Source: Blastococcus litoris (lineage in GTDB: Bacteria; Actinomycetota; Actinomycetes; Mycobacteriales; Geodermatophilaceae). Taken from it: 64,000 nt of DNA. The stretch's first letter is position 1. Every line of letters begins with the position of its first letter. The stretch lies in NCBI RefSeq assembly GCF_003075095.1, contig NZ_QCZF01000013.1, positions 1 through 64,000 of the forward strand. The letters run 5' to 3'. Below are positions 43,087 to 51,901 of the stretch, in pieces. The position numbers were made by a program, and so were the translations under genes. The notes under the pieces were generated by a model. The model was not told the DNA's origin and ran no database searches. It worked only from the letters and a program-made list of their open reading frames with translations.

Positions 43087-44387
43087 CACTCCTCGCCCAC
43101 GGGGTCGGCTCGAGAACCGACCTGCCGATCCCACTAGGGCTCGCGCTGTACGGCGGCGGGGCCGCCGTCCTGATCAGCTTCGCGGCGCTCCTGCTCTTCT
43201 GGCGCAAGCCCACGTTGGGCGACTCGTCCTCCGGCCGACCACTGGCGGCCGCAGTGCAGCGCGCCGCGGAAAGCCCGGCCCTGCGCCCGGTGCTCCAGAC
43301 CATCGCGCTGACCGTCGCCACCTTTGTCACGGTCGTCGCCTTCGCCGGCCCGGACGAGACTTCCCGCAACATCGCGCCGTGGGCCGTCTACGTCACCTTC
43401 TGGGTGGGTCTCGTGCCCGCCAGCCTCTTGCTCGGACCTGTGTGGCGGATCGTCAACCCGCTGCGACTCGTCCACCGGGTGCTTCGGGGCATCGCAGGTC
43501 CTCCCCGCGGAGCGCGGGCCCTGCCCCGGCTGGGCCTCTGGCCCGCTGCCGCGTTCCTGGCAATCTTCGTGTGGCTCGAACTGGTCCCGCCGCAGCGGGC
43601 CGAGCCATCAACGGTCGCCTGGTTCCTGGTGATGTATGCCGCGGTCCAAACGGCAGCCGCGCTCTGGTTCGGCGAGGGCTGGTTCGCCCGTGGTGACGGG
43701 TTCGAGGTGTACTCGACGCTGCTGGGCCGCCTCTCGCCGTTCGCACGACGGGAAGACGGGCGCCTGGTGTTCCGCAACCCGCTGACCAACGTCCTCACCA
43801 CGCCCGCCGAGCCGGGCCTCGCCGCGGTCGTCGTCGTGCTGCTCGGCTCCACCGCCTTCGACGGCCTGTCCCGAACGGTCTACTGGCAGACCGGCCCGGG
43901 CGAAGCGAACGACGCCCTGTCCGGCACCCTGGGGCTGGTCGCGATGATCGCGCTCGTCGCCCTGCTCTACCTGGTGGGTACCCGCCTGTCCGGTCGCCTC
44001 AGTCACCTGCCCCTAGGACCGCAACCACGCCTCTTCGCCGCGACGGTGATCCCGATTGCTCTCGGCTACACGATCGCGCACTACTTCAGCCTCCTGCTTC
44101 TCGACGGTCAGACGACGTGGATCCTCGCAAGCAACCCGCTCGGCCTCGACGGGGTCGATCTGTTCGGGACCTACGACAACCGAGTTGACCTCACCGCCGT
44201 GTCCGCGGACACGATCGCCTACGTCCAGGTCGGCGGCGTGGTCACCGGACACGTCCTGGGCGTGACACTGGCACATGAGCAGGCTCTACGCGTGGCACCG
44301 CGAGCGCCGGCCTCCGACCAACTGCCATTGGTGGTCGTGATGGTGATGTTCACTTTCGGCGGCCTCGGGCTTCTCTTCGGCTTCTGA
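43083..44387 (+). CDS. Multi-helix membrane protein of unknown function
   Basis: The 434-residue protein has about ten predicted membrane helices with short loops, including FWVGLVPASLLLGPVWRIVNPLR, WPAAAFLAIFVWLELVPP, IPIALGYTIAHYFSLLLLDGQ and a final VVVMVMFTFGGLGLLFGF. Several database relatives are labelled fenitrothion hydrolase, a label I recall but cannot check and which does not suit a polytopic membrane protein. It overlaps the cupredoxin lipoprotein by four bases, so the two probably form one module, perhaps for copper or electron transfer. Confidence 0.75.
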   Translation: MTLLAHGVGSRTDLPIPLGLALYGGGAAVLISFAALLLFWRKPTLGDSSSGRPLAAAVQRAAESPALRPVLQTIALTVATFVTVVAFAGPDETSRNIAPWAVYVTFWVGLVPASLLLGPVWRIVNPLRLVHRVLRGIAGPPRGARALPRLGLWPAAAFLAIFVWLELVPPQRAEPSTVAWFLVMYAAVQTAAALWFGEGWFARGDGFEVYSTLLGRLSPFARREDGRLVFRNPLTNVLTTPAEPGLAAVVVVLLGSTAFDGLSRTVYWQTGPGEANDALSGTLGLVAMIALVALLYLVGTRLSGRLSHLPLGPQPRLFAATVIPIALGYTIAHYFSLLLLDGQTTWILASNPLGLDGVDLFGTYDNRVDLTAVSADTIAYVQVGGVVTGHVLGVTLAHEQALRVAPRAPASDQLPLVVVMVMFTFGGLGLLFGF

Positions 44388-44669
44388 CTCCCGGCGCGTA
44401 CCATGCACCTGCACGAAGCTCCGGCCCCTTGGACTGCGGACGGCGAGTGCCGGGTCCGCCGCAGGTCGCCTGAGAGGCGGACCCAGTCGTTCCTCCTTGC
44501 GTGCCGACGTGGAGCGGGAGCTGATGGGGAGCCTCGCCTACCCAGCCGGCGATGCCGAGCACGAAGGCGGTGGCTCCTACCGGACGCTCCCGCAGCGCGC
44601 TATCAGCGGGATCGCCTGAGGCGCGCTGACGTCGATGGCACGGCGTGCGGGTGGTGGACGCGTGTCGGA

Positions 44670-45470
44670 TCAGCCCTCCCGGTGAAACACCGACGTCATC
44701 CCCATGACCGCCAGCATCTGGTCGAAATAGGCGCTCTCGCCACGGATGACCGGGCGGCCTCCGGCTGCGAGGCTGCGCTTCGCCCATCGCTGTAACGGTG
44801 GGAAGGCCTGGGAGTCGATGTAGGTCAGGCCCCGGACGTCGATCGCCAGGACCGCCAGCTCCCGCAGGCGTCGCTGGAGCCCCATCCGATCGACGACTGA
44901 CGCGTCCACCTCACCGCGAAGATGGAGGACCCAACCGCCCTCTTCCTCCACGGCGGAGATGGAGCCTTGCGCCGCGGGGCTGGTGGCGGCGGCTTCTTCG
45001 GTCCGCCCGACATGGGCCGGCAGCTGGGCCAACTCAACGTCCACGACTCCTTGCACCACGCGCTGCATCGCCTTCCGTCGAATCGCGTGCAGCAGCCGGT
45101 TGCCGCTCTTCGGCTCGTGCGTCACGGTCACCGTGACGTTTGTGCGACCTGTCTCCGCGTCGGCGAGTTCGATGCGGGTCTCCCACGTCTCCGGCCGCCA
45201 TTCGAGCCGAGTCGCGACGCATCGCTGTTCGACCAACTCGACGATCTCCCCACGGACCGCATCGTCCGGCGGCGGCCCGCCGTTCAACTGTCCCCGGACA
45301 CACACGAACACGGTCCCCTTGGACAGAACGGCGCCGGCCGGGGCATCCCGGTCCTCCGCGAAGACATAGGAGACGTCGCAGACGGGGCAGTACGGGGAGC
45401 GAGCGGTCAGGGCCTCCCACACCGCCTGCCGAGCGAATGGAACCTCGCGTGCACCTGAGGCGGTCGTCAT
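44670..45470 (-). CDS. SRPBCC-like plus STAS two-domain protein
   Basis: The 266-residue protein has an N-terminal half of SRPBCC/START type (FARQAVWEALTARSPYCPVC, ATRLEWRPETWETRIELAD, VTVTVTHEPKSGNRLLHAI, MQRVVQGVVDVELAQL) and a C-terminal STAS domain (GWVLHLRGEVDASVVDRMG, LAVLAIDVRGLTYIDSQAFPPLQRWA), including the DSQAF segment where anti-sigma antagonists carry their phosphorylated Ser. It could link ligand binding to partner switching. An ACTAN-N5-NTAGT dyad lies 45 bases upstream. The domain calls are by reading. Confidence 0.72.
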   Translation of the reverse strand: MTTASGAREVPFARQAVWEALTARSPYCPVCDVSYVFAEDRDAPAGAVLSKGTVFVCVRGQLNGGPPPDDAVRGEIVELVEQRCVATRLEWRPETWETRIELADAETGRTNVTVTVTHEPKSGNRLLHAIRRKAMQRVVQGVVDVELAQLPAHVGRTEEAAATSPAAQGSISAVEEEGGWVLHLRGEVDASVVDRMGLQRRLRELAVLAIDVRGLTYIDSQAFPPLQRWAKRSLAAGGRPVIRGESAYFDQMLAVMGMTSVFHREG

Positions 45471-45514
45471 CCCGTGCGCTCAACTCCAACGATCGTCCGA
45501 CGTCCCGACGGCTT

Positions 45515-45529
45515 ACTAGTGAGACTAGT
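45515..45529. promoter_or_regulatory. ACTAN-N5-NTAGT inverted repeat, copy 5
   Basis: ACTAG-TGAGA-CTAGT, perfect, upstream of the SRPBCC-STAS gene. Confidence 0.65.
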
Positions 45530-45596
45530 AGGACCGGGTGCCGACCGAATCGGCATGCCAGCACGAGGCTGTGCCGCCCCGCAGTCGATGGAGACG

Positions 45597-46970
45597 TCAG
45601 CCCCCGCAGGCACCCAACTGGATACCCCGGGCGTTCAGCCACGGCACCGGATTCGCCGCTCCGCTGTACATCGCTCCGCTCGGATGGACCTCGAAGTGCA
45701 CGTGCGGACCCGTCGAATTGCCCCGGTTTCCCACCTCCGCGATCTGCTGACCTGCTACGACACGCTCGCCGGCGCGGACGAAGTAGTCGTTGATGTGCCC
45801 GTACACGTACACGGCGCCGTCATCGCCCAGCAGGTAGACGGCCAGCCCGAAGCCGGTCGCTGATCCTGCGCGCTGGACGGTCCCGGAGATGGGCGCGTAC
45901 AGCGGCGTGCCGATCGGAGACGCCACGTCCAGGCCGTTGTGCGAGGTGCCCCAGCGGGCACCGAAGCAACTCGTGATGCGTCCGGAGAAGGGCGCGACGT
46001 AGGCGGTCGACCGGCCGACTGCACCACCGTTGCTGTTGTTCCGCGCCGCCGCAGCCGCCTCGGCCGCCGCGGCGGCGGACCTCTGCGCTGCCGCCAGTGC
46101 AGCTGCCTCTTCGGCCTGCTTCTGCGCCATGTACTGCTCGTAGGCGTTGCGGGCGCCCTGCAGCTCGAGCAACTTGATCTGCGCGGCCTGCAGCTCCGCT
46201 TCGTGCGCAGCCTTCTGCTCGGCCACTGCGGCGTAGGCCGTCTCCTGGGCGGCCAGCTGAGCGTCGGCCTGCGCCTTGGCGACCCGCGCCACCTCCTCGG
46301 CTGCCACCGTCTCGTCGCGAGCCGCGCGCGCGGCGGAGTCGGCGTTGGCCTGAGCCACCTTGGCGACCTGGAGCTGACCGAGCACGTCCACCTCGTTGGC
46401 CGCGACGTAGTCCAGCAGCGCGGCCCGCTGGATCAGCTCCCCCGGGCCGTCGGCGTCCAGCAGCGCGGCCGTCGTGGAGAGCATCGACCCGTTCATGTAG
46501 CTGTCGCGGGAGAACTGTTCGATGCGAACCTTCGCAGCCGAGACCGCATTCGCGGCCTCCTGCAGTTCCGACGCGGTTCGCTCAGCCGCCGACTGCGCCT
46601 GCAGAAGGGCCTCCTCGGCCAGCAGGTAGGCGGTTCCGGCAGCCTCGGCCTCGATACCGACCCTCTCGAGCTCAGCCTCCGCGACCGCGACCAGGCCGGC
46701 GATGCGGCCGACTTCGGCGGCTGCGGACTGCTGCTCCGTTTGTGCGGCGCTGATCTGCCCATCTGTGGGGTTCGGAGGTGGAGGCGCGGCGAGCGTGGGC
46801 GCCGCGGACCCGACCTGGACAGCGCCGATCAGCACTGCGCTGGTCAGCGCACCGACCAGCGCGGTCCGCATTCGCAGGCGACGGGCAGGCCGACCCACCG
46901 TCGGCAAGTGTCGGCGGGGCCGGCCTGGGCTGCCGGAGGCAGCAGACCGGAACGCACGGCGGTGGGACAT
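45597..46970 (-). CDS. Secreted M23 peptidase with coiled-coil (RipB/EnvC-like)
   Basis: The 457-residue protein has a signal peptide (MRTALVGALTSAVLIGAVQVG), a long Ala/Glu/Gln coiled-coil (about 70-310) and a C-terminal M23 domain with the zinc motifs HNGLDVASP and HVHFEVH and the core TSCFGARWG, YGHINDYFVRAGERV. M23 enzymes cut peptidoglycan cross-bridges. The ATG follows AGGGAG. No c-di-AMP riboswitch precedes it; an ACTAN-N5-NTAGT site lies 49 bases upstream instead. Confidence 0.9.
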   Translation of the reverse strand: MSHRRAFRSAASGSPGRPRRHLPTVGRPARRLRMRTALVGALTSAVLIGAVQVGSAAPTLAAPPPPNPTDGQISAAQTEQQSAAAEVGRIAGLVAVAEAELERVGIEAEAAGTAYLLAEEALLQAQSAAERTASELQEAANAVSAAKVRIEQFSRDSYMNGSMLSTTAALLDADGPGELIQRAALLDYVAANEVDVLGQLQVAKVAQANADSAARAARDETVAAEEVARVAKAQADAQLAAQETAYAAVAEQKAAHEAELQAAQIKLLELQGARNAYEQYMAQKQAEEAAALAAAQRSAAAAAEAAAAARNNSNGGAVGRSTAYVAPFSGRITSCFGARWGTSHNGLDVASPIGTPLYAPISGTVQRAGSATGFGLAVYLLGDDGAVYVYGHINDYFVRAGERVVAGQQIAEVGNRGNSTGPHVHFEVHPSGAMYSGAANPVPWLNARGIQLGACGG

Positions 46971-47018
46971 GGGGCTCCCTGGGGAAGAGGGCGGGCAGAA
47001 GAGCCCGTGCAGAGTCCC

Positions 47019-47033
47019 ACTATCACCGGTAGT
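47019..47033. promoter_or_regulatory. ACTAN-N5-NTAGT inverted repeat, copy 6
   Basis: ACTAT-CACCG-GTAGT, outer four bases of each arm perfect, upstream of the M23 gene at 45597-46970. Confidence 0.55.
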
Positions 47034-47166
47034 AGCAAAGGCAACACGCTGCACAACCGCCACACCGGGTTGGTCACGTTCTGATGCAGGCCCGTCTCCG
47101 GAGCGTCACCTTTCAGCTCCGTCGCGCACGGGTCGCTTCCTGTTCCCCACGCGCCTCAGCCGACGT

Positions 47167-48423
47167 TCAGCAGCCGCCACCGAGCGTGATTCCGCGAGCA
47201 CTCAGCCAGGGCGCAGGGTTGACGCGGTTCTGGTACAGCCCGCCCTGGTGGGTCTCGAAGTGCAGGTGGGAGCCCGTCGACTGCCCTCGGTTGCCGACCT
47301 CGGCGACCTGCTGGCCTGCGGCCACCTGTTGGCCTGCACTCACGAAGTACTGGTTGATGTGGCCGTACAGGGTGATGGTCCCGTCGGCATGCTGGATGTA
47401 CACGGCGAGGCCGAACCCGTTGGCCGGCCCCGCGTCCAGAACCACCCCGGAGGCAGGGGCGTAGATCGGGGTTCCGATGGGGGCGGCGATGTCCACACCG
47501 TTGTGCATGGCGCCCGATCGGCTGCCGTAGCAGGAGGTGACCCGACCGGCGACGAGGGCGGCGCTACCCGCGCGGGCCGCGGCGAGTTCCGCGCGCTGCT
47601 GCGCGTCCCGCACAGCCGACGGATCCGCTACTCCCTGCGCGGCCAGCAGACTGATCTCCGCGTCACGGAGTTGCTGGTCGAGGGCCGCCTTCTGGCCGGC
47701 GACGGCGTCGTAGGCCTGCTGCGATGCGACGAGCTGCGCCTGCGCCGCAGCCTCAGCCTCAGCTGTCGCCCGCGCGGCCGCATCGCGTTCGGTGACCGCA
47801 GTCCGCGCCACCTGCTCGGCCCGCTGCTGTCGACCCTCGATGACCTCGAACTCCTCGAGCCGCTGAGCTCGACTCTCGCCAAGGATGTCCAGCGTCGCGG
47901 CGCGATCCATCAACTCTTCGGGACCGCCGGCCGCCAAGAGCGCAGCTGCCTCCCCAAGGGGGTCGGCGCCCATGAAGGCTTCCCGACCCAGAGAGGCGAC
48001 GTCCTCCTGAGCCGCGTCGACGGCCGCTCGCGCCGCATCAAGCTCGACTGCCGCGGTAGCCGCCTGCGTCTCCGCCTCCGAGAGAGCGGCCTGCGCGAGG
48101 CGGGATGCGTCGGCCGCGGCCTCCGCCTCGACGGTGAATCGCTCCAGGTCCCTCTCCGCCGCCGCCACCAACCCTGAGATCCGTTCGATCTCAACAGCCA
48201 GGACGTCCTGCTCGGATTGCCGAGTGGCCGGAGCAGACATCGCCGTCGCATCCGACAGACCGACGACCAGCAGTGTCGTGGCGACGACCAGGCAGGTACG
48301 CCGCTGATGAGTGCGGACGGTTCCGAACTCGAGGCGGCGCCTACGCCTCCTTCGCCGCGGGTCGGAGGCGTAGGCGGACGGGGCTTCGGGCGCGCCGACG
48401 GATGGGTTGAGCAGGGTCGCCAA
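47167..48423 (-). CDS. Secreted M23 peptidase with coiled-coil, second copy
   Basis: The 418-residue paralogue of the neighbouring M23 protein has a membrane/signal segment (RRTCLVVATTLLVVGLSDATAMS), a coiled-coil (about 70-270) and an M23 domain with HNGVDIAAP and HLHFETH. The TTG start is supported by GGAGA nine bases upstream, exactly as in the two other riboswitch-controlled genes. An ATG 16 bases upstream is out of frame. Confidence 0.88.
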   Translation of the reverse strand: MATLLNPSVGAPEAPSAYASDPRRRRRRRRLEFGTVRTHQRRTCLVVATTLLVVGLSDATAMSAPATRQSEQDVLAVEIERISGLVAAAERDLERFTVEAEAAADASRLAQAALSEAETQAATAAVELDAARAAVDAAQEDVASLGREAFMGADPLGEAAALLAAGGPEELMDRAATLDILGESRAQRLEEFEVIEGRQQRAEQVARTAVTERDAAARATAEAEAAAQAQLVASQQAYDAVAGQKAALDQQLRDAEISLLAAQGVADPSAVRDAQQRAELAAARAGSAALVAGRVTSCYGSRSGAMHNGVDIAAPIGTPIYAPASGVVLDAGPANGFGLAVYIQHADGTITLYGHINQYFVSAGQQVAAGQQVAEVGNRGQSTGSHLHFETHQGGLYQNRVNPAPWLSARGITLGGGC

Positions 48424-48445
48424 GGCGGCGAATCTCCATTCTTCC

Positions 48446-48592
48446 TCGCCGCCTACCGAGTTAGCTGACGGGTTCGGGCGGGAAGGCGCCCTACTCGTGT
48501 GCGCCGTCTCCGGGTCACACGAGATTCACCCCAGGAACCATGGGTCCCCGGTCTGCACGGCCGCGTGGCGCGGGCAGTTCGGCGGTGTCCGA
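48446..48592 (-). promoter_or_regulatory. c-di-AMP (ydaO/yuaA) riboswitch, copy 3
   Basis: The minus strand has GGGGACCCATGG, GGGGTGAATCTCG, and CCGAACCCGTCAGCTAACTC followed by GGTAGGCGGC. It ends about 23 bases before the M23 gene at 47167-48423. Confidence 0.92.
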
Positions 48593-48646
48593 CCGAGGCT
48601 CTCCGGTTGAGTCGCGCGGCTCGGTAGGACCGGACGAAACCGTAGT

Positions 48647-48661
48647 ACGAAGCAGCTTAGT
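48647..48661. promoter_or_regulatory. ACTAN-N5-NTAGT-like site, copy 7 (one mismatch)
   Basis: The plus strand reads ACGAA-GCAGC-TTAGT. It lies about 55 bases upstream of riboswitch 3 and adjoins the direct repeat at 48663-48678. Confidence 0.45.
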
Positions 48662-48662
48662 T

Positions 48663-48678
48663 GTCACGGCCCGATAAC
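48663..48678 (-). promoter_or_regulatory. GTNAC-type direct repeat ahead of riboswitch 3
   Basis: On the minus strand GTTAT-CGGGCC-GTGAC, with the same spacing as in the promoters of riboswitches 1 and 2. The sequence GTGACAACTA here is shared with the inverted repeat at 37045-37075. Confidence 0.45.
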
Positions 48679-48781
48679 GGTGCCAGAGGAACCGGTTCGC
48701 ACCCGTACCAGCGAGACAGATCCAGGCGAGATGGTTCGACGGGCTCGGAGTGAGGCTGAGGAGGGTCGGGCCGGCTGCCTG

Positions 48782-49738
48782 CTACCTGCGGCGAGAGCCC
48801 TCGGCCAGCCGCCGCAGATGAGCGTTGTAGGCCTCGAGGTCGGCGTCGACTCGACGATCACTCACCTTTGTCCGCGTCTCCTCCGAGCGGGTCCACTGCA
48901 GGTAGACGATGGCGAAGGCGATGATGCTGGGCACCTCGCCGAAGCCCCAGATGATGTTGCCGGCCGCCAGCTGGTCGGTCATGACGTCGACCCCCCAGCC
49001 CTGAGGCGGATTCGCAAAGGTCCGGACGACTGGACTGCTGGCCATCATGAGCGCCACCGCGAAAAAGGCGTGCAGCGGACCGGGCAGCACCAGCTCGACG
49101 ATGCGGATGGGAGGCGAGGCGCGGTGCGGCCACGGACCGAGCGCGAAGGCTCCGCCGAAGGCCAGCAGTCCGGTGCCGAGGAAGAAGAGCAGCATGAGGA
49201 CGTTCCCCCACCAGCTGCGCATCAGGTAGTCGAATGTGGGCGTGAAGTAGAAGCCGTAGAGGCTGCCCACGAAGATGACGGTCGTCACGACGGGATGGGC
49301 CAGCACGTGCGCCGTCCTGCTGCGCAGCGCCCGGTACAGGATTCCCCGAACGAAACCGCCCCAGCCGCGGCGCGGCAGAGCCCGGATCGCCAGGCTCAAC
49401 GGGGCGCCCAGCATCAGGAGCATCGCCGCGAGGACAGTCAGCGCCATCTTCTGGAGCATGTGGATCGAGAACAACATCATCGCGTAGCCCATGACCTGGG
49501 TGGCGGTGACGAGGAGCACGGTCATGACCCCGGCGACGAATGCCGCGGTGCGATGCCACGGCCAAGGGAGTCCCCGGCGCCGCAGTGCCCGGACACCCAG
49601 CAGGTACGCGATGAGCGCGAGCACCGCCAGCCCGGGCACGATCGACGTTGCGTCGAACTGCGGAGTGAGTAGCCGCAGCAGGGTGGGCGGCTCGGTGGGC
49701 ATCCGCATCAATCCGCCCGAGTGGGGATGACCTCCCAC
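48782..49738 (-). CDS. Caa3-type CtaG cytochrome c oxidase assembly protein
   Basis: The 318-residue polytopic protein has about seven helices and caa3-CtaG features: TATQVMGYAMMLFSIHMLQKMALTVLA, LGAPLSLAIRALP, SLYGFYFTPTFDYLM, PGPLHAFFAVALM and IIWGFGEVPSI. Conserved His and Met residues in helices fit copper delivery to oxidase. The cytoplasmic tail ends VDADLEAYNAHLRRLAEG, a motif shared with the protein at 53583. An ATG at 49708 is an alternative start. Confidence 0.85.
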   Translation of the reverse strand: MGGHPHSGGLMRMPTEPPTLLRLLTPQFDATSIVPGLAVLALIAYLLGVRALRRRGLPWPWHRTAAFVAGVMTVLLVTATQVMGYAMMLFSIHMLQKMALTVLAAMLLMLGAPLSLAIRALPRRGWGGFVRGILYRALRSRTAHVLAHPVVTTVIFVGSLYGFYFTPTFDYLMRSWWGNVLMLLFFLGTGLLAFGGAFALGPWPHRASPPIRIVELVLPGPLHAFFAVALMMASSPVVRTFANPPQGWGVDVMTDQLAAGNIIWGFGEVPSIIAFAIVYLQWTRSEETRTKVSDRRVDADLEAYNAHLRRLAEGSRRR

Positions 49739-49900
49739 GGTTCCGCCCTCTCCTACGCGCTACGCCTCACAACGGTGCGCGGCAGACGGCTCGGCAACTG
49801 GCCGGCCGCGACGACGACGCCACACCTCTGTGGACAGGCGACGCAGAGGGAGCCGACACTTCCGAGCCGAACACCCGCTGGCGAGCCTCCTGTATCTTCT

Positions 49901-49915
49901 CCTATGCAGCTTCGT
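49901..49915. promoter_or_regulatory. ACTAN-N5-NTAGT-like site, copy 8 (degenerate)
   Basis: The minus strand reads ACGAA-GCTGC-ATAGG, very close to the copy at 48647. It lies 89 bases upstream of the DsbA-like gene. Confidence 0.4.
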
Positions 49916-50003
49916 AGAGTAGGCCGTCCAGGCTAGGGGGCGGGAGCTGCCCCTTGGAAGCGGTCGCGCGTCGACCCGCCGGACGGATGATCGAGGAGAG
50001 CGG

Positions 50004-50651
50004 TTGAGCACCAACCTGAAGGTTTCCGCCGCACTGGTAGCCGCGTTCGTCGTGGCCGTCGCGGTGTTCCTCGGAGTGGCCAACCGTGGCGACGCTCCTG
50101 GGACCACATCAGACGGAGACTCGGTCGTCGTCCGTGAGAACAGCCACCGCCTGTCGACCGCGGCCGACGGGAAGGTGACGTTGGTCGAGTTCCTCGACTT
50201 CGAGTGCGAGAGCTGCCTGGCCGCTTACCCGTTCGTCGAGCAACTGCGCGAGGACTACGACGGCCGGGTGACCTTCGTCGCGCGGTACTTCCCGATGCCA
50301 GGGCACGCCAACGCCGAGAACGCGGCCGTCGCCGTCGAGGCCGCTGCGCAGCAGGGCCGGTTCGAGGACATGTACCAGCGGATGTACGAGACCCAGGCCG
50401 AGTGGGGCGAGCAGCAAGAGTCCAAGGCCACCCTCTTCCGCACGTTCGCCGAGGAGATGGGGCTCGACATGGACGAGTACGACTCCGCGGTCGAGGATCC
50501 CGCGACGCTCGAGCGAGTGCTGCAGGACCGCGAGGACGGTCTCGCGCTGGGGGTCGAGGGCACGCCGACGTTCTTCCTCAACGGGGAGAAGGTGGAGGTC
50601 GAGACCACCGACCAGTTCATCGAGCTGATCGATGCTGCGCTCGCCGGCTGA
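50004..50651 (+). CDS. DsbA-like thiol-disulphide oxidoreductase, membrane-anchored
   Basis: The 215-residue protein has an N-terminal signal-anchor (VSAALVAAFVVAVAVFLGVA) and a DsbA-type thioredoxin domain with the active site FECESC (Cys68, Cys71) and cis-Pro in GTPTFFLNG. TTG start behind GAGGAG. The next gene encodes a VKOR, so the two form an oxidative folding pair on the outer face of the membrane. Confidence 0.9.
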   Translation: MSTNLKVSAALVAAFVVAVAVFLGVANRGDAPGTTSDGDSVVVRENSHRLSTAADGKVTLVEFLDFECESCLAAYPFVEQLREDYDGRVTFVARYFPMPGHANAENAAVAVEAAAQQGRFEDMYQRMYETQAEWGEQQESKATLFRTFAEEMGLDMDEYDSAVEDPATLERVLQDREDGLALGVEGTPTFFLNGEKVEVETTDQFIELIDAALAG

Positions 50652-51297
50652 GCGGTTCGTAGCGGCGCCTGCAGCGAAGCTGCCGGCAGCCGAAGCGGAC
50701 GCGCGACCACCGGATTCTCGCGGCCTGGCCTGGCTCCTCCTCGTGGCCGGTCTTCTAGGACTCGTGGCGTCGTTCGTCCTTGCCGTCGAGAAGTACGCAC
50801 TCCTGGCCGATCCGGAGTACGTGCCGACGTGCAGCCTGAACCCGGTGCTGAGCTGCGGCCCGATCATGGCGAGCCCGCAGGCCGAGGCCTTCGGGTTCCC
50901 CAACCCCCTCCTCGGGATAGCCGGATTTGCGGTCGTGGCCGCCACGGGTGCCGCTCTGTTGGCAGGTGCCCGACTCGCCGGGTGGTACTGGGCGGGTCTT
51001 CAGCTCGGCGTCACCGCCGGCGTGATCTTCGTGCACTGGCTGATCTTCAGCAGCCTCTATCGCATCGGTGCGCTCTGCCCGTACTGCATGGTCGTGTGGG
51101 CCGTGACGATCCCCGTGTTCTGGTACGTCTCCCTACGCAACGCAACGGCAGCAAGCGGTCGGTGGCGTCCTGCAGCCGCGCGCACGGTGCACGGCGCTCG
51201 GAGCCTGCACGGCGTCGTGCTCACCCTCTGGTTCCTGCTGATCGCGGCCGCGATCCTGCAGCGGTTCTGGCTGTTCTGGAGCACCTCTCTTGGCTGA
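50632..51297 (+). CDS. VKOR-family disulphide-generating membrane protein
   Basis: The 221-residue protein has about five helices, the CxxC active site in IGALCPYCMVVW and the partner cysteine pair region PTCSLNPVLSCGPIM. VKOR proteins reoxidise DsbA-like partners using quinone. It overlaps the DsbA-like gene by 20 bases and the TlpA-like gene by eight, so the three genes are co-translated. Confidence 0.92.
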   Translation: MLRSPAERFVAAPAAKLPAAEADARPPDSRGLAWLLLVAGLLGLVASFVLAVEKYALLADPEYVPTCSLNPVLSCGPIMASPQAEAFGFPNPLLGIAGFAVVAATGAALLAGARLAGWYWAGLQLGVTAGVIFVHWLIFSSLYRIGALCPYCMVVWAVTIPVFWYVSLRNATAASGRWRPAAARTVHGARSLHGVVLTLWFLLIAAAILQRFWLFWSTSLG

Positions 51298-51901
51298 CAT
51301 CGCCTCACGCCGCCTGGCCCTCGTCCTCTGCGCCGCCGCCACAGCTGTGTCTCTGGCGGCATGCGGCGGGGAACCCGGGAGCAACGCCAGCACGGCGACC
51401 GAGAGCTCCGGCGACTTCGACTTCGAGGGCAGCACCCCGCTCGGGAAGGTGATCCCGATCGACGCCCGGGAATCGGCGCCCGCCTTCGAGGGCGAACTGC
51501 TCGACGGGACCGAGTTCACTTCTTCGAACCTGGCAGGGGATGTCACGGTCCTGAACTTTTGGGGCTCCTGGTGTGCGCCCTGCCGGATCGAAACCCCGGA
51601 GTTCCAGGCCGTCTACGCCGACGTCTTGGACTCCGGCGTGCGGTTTCTCGGTGTCGACGTCAAGGACGACCGACAGATGGCACAGGCGTTCGTCGACTCC
51701 GTCGGGGTCACCTACCCCTCGCTCTTCGACCCCCGCGGGGAAGTAGCCATGGCGTTCCGCGGCTTCCCCGCCAACGTCGTCCCCAGCACCATCCTCATCG
51801 ACCGCGCCGGCCGAGTGGCCGCGGTGTACGTCGCCGTCGTCCCTGAGGAGGACCTGCGCGGGGCCCTTGACCAGCTGGCAGCCGAGGAGACGCCACGGTG
51901 A
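51290..51901 (+). CDS. TlpA/ResA-like thioredoxin lipoprotein
   Basis: The 203-residue protein has a lipoprotein signal (LVLCAAATAVSLAAC, lipid Cys25) and a TlpA/ResA domain with WCAPC (Cys95, Cys98) and cis-Pro in NVVPSTILID. ResA-type proteins reduce apocytochrome c haem motifs using electrons from CcdA, which is the next gene (GTGA overlap). TTG start. Confidence 0.9.
   Translation: MADIASRRLALVLCAAATAVSLAACGGEPGSNASTATESSGDFDFEGSTPLGKVIPIDARESAPAFEGELLDGTEFTSSNLAGDVTVLNFWGSWCAPCRIETPEFQAVYADVLDSGVRFLGVDVKDDRQMAQAFVDSVGVTYPSLFDPRGEVAMAFRGFPANVVPSTILIDRAGRVAAVYVAVVPEEDLRGALDQLAAEETPR

Noticed and set aside
44403-44795. Plus-strand frame between the 434-residue membrane protein and the STAS gene
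   Set aside because: Arg/Gly-rich composition typical of non-coding GC-rich DNA, and it overlaps the STAS gene antisense.
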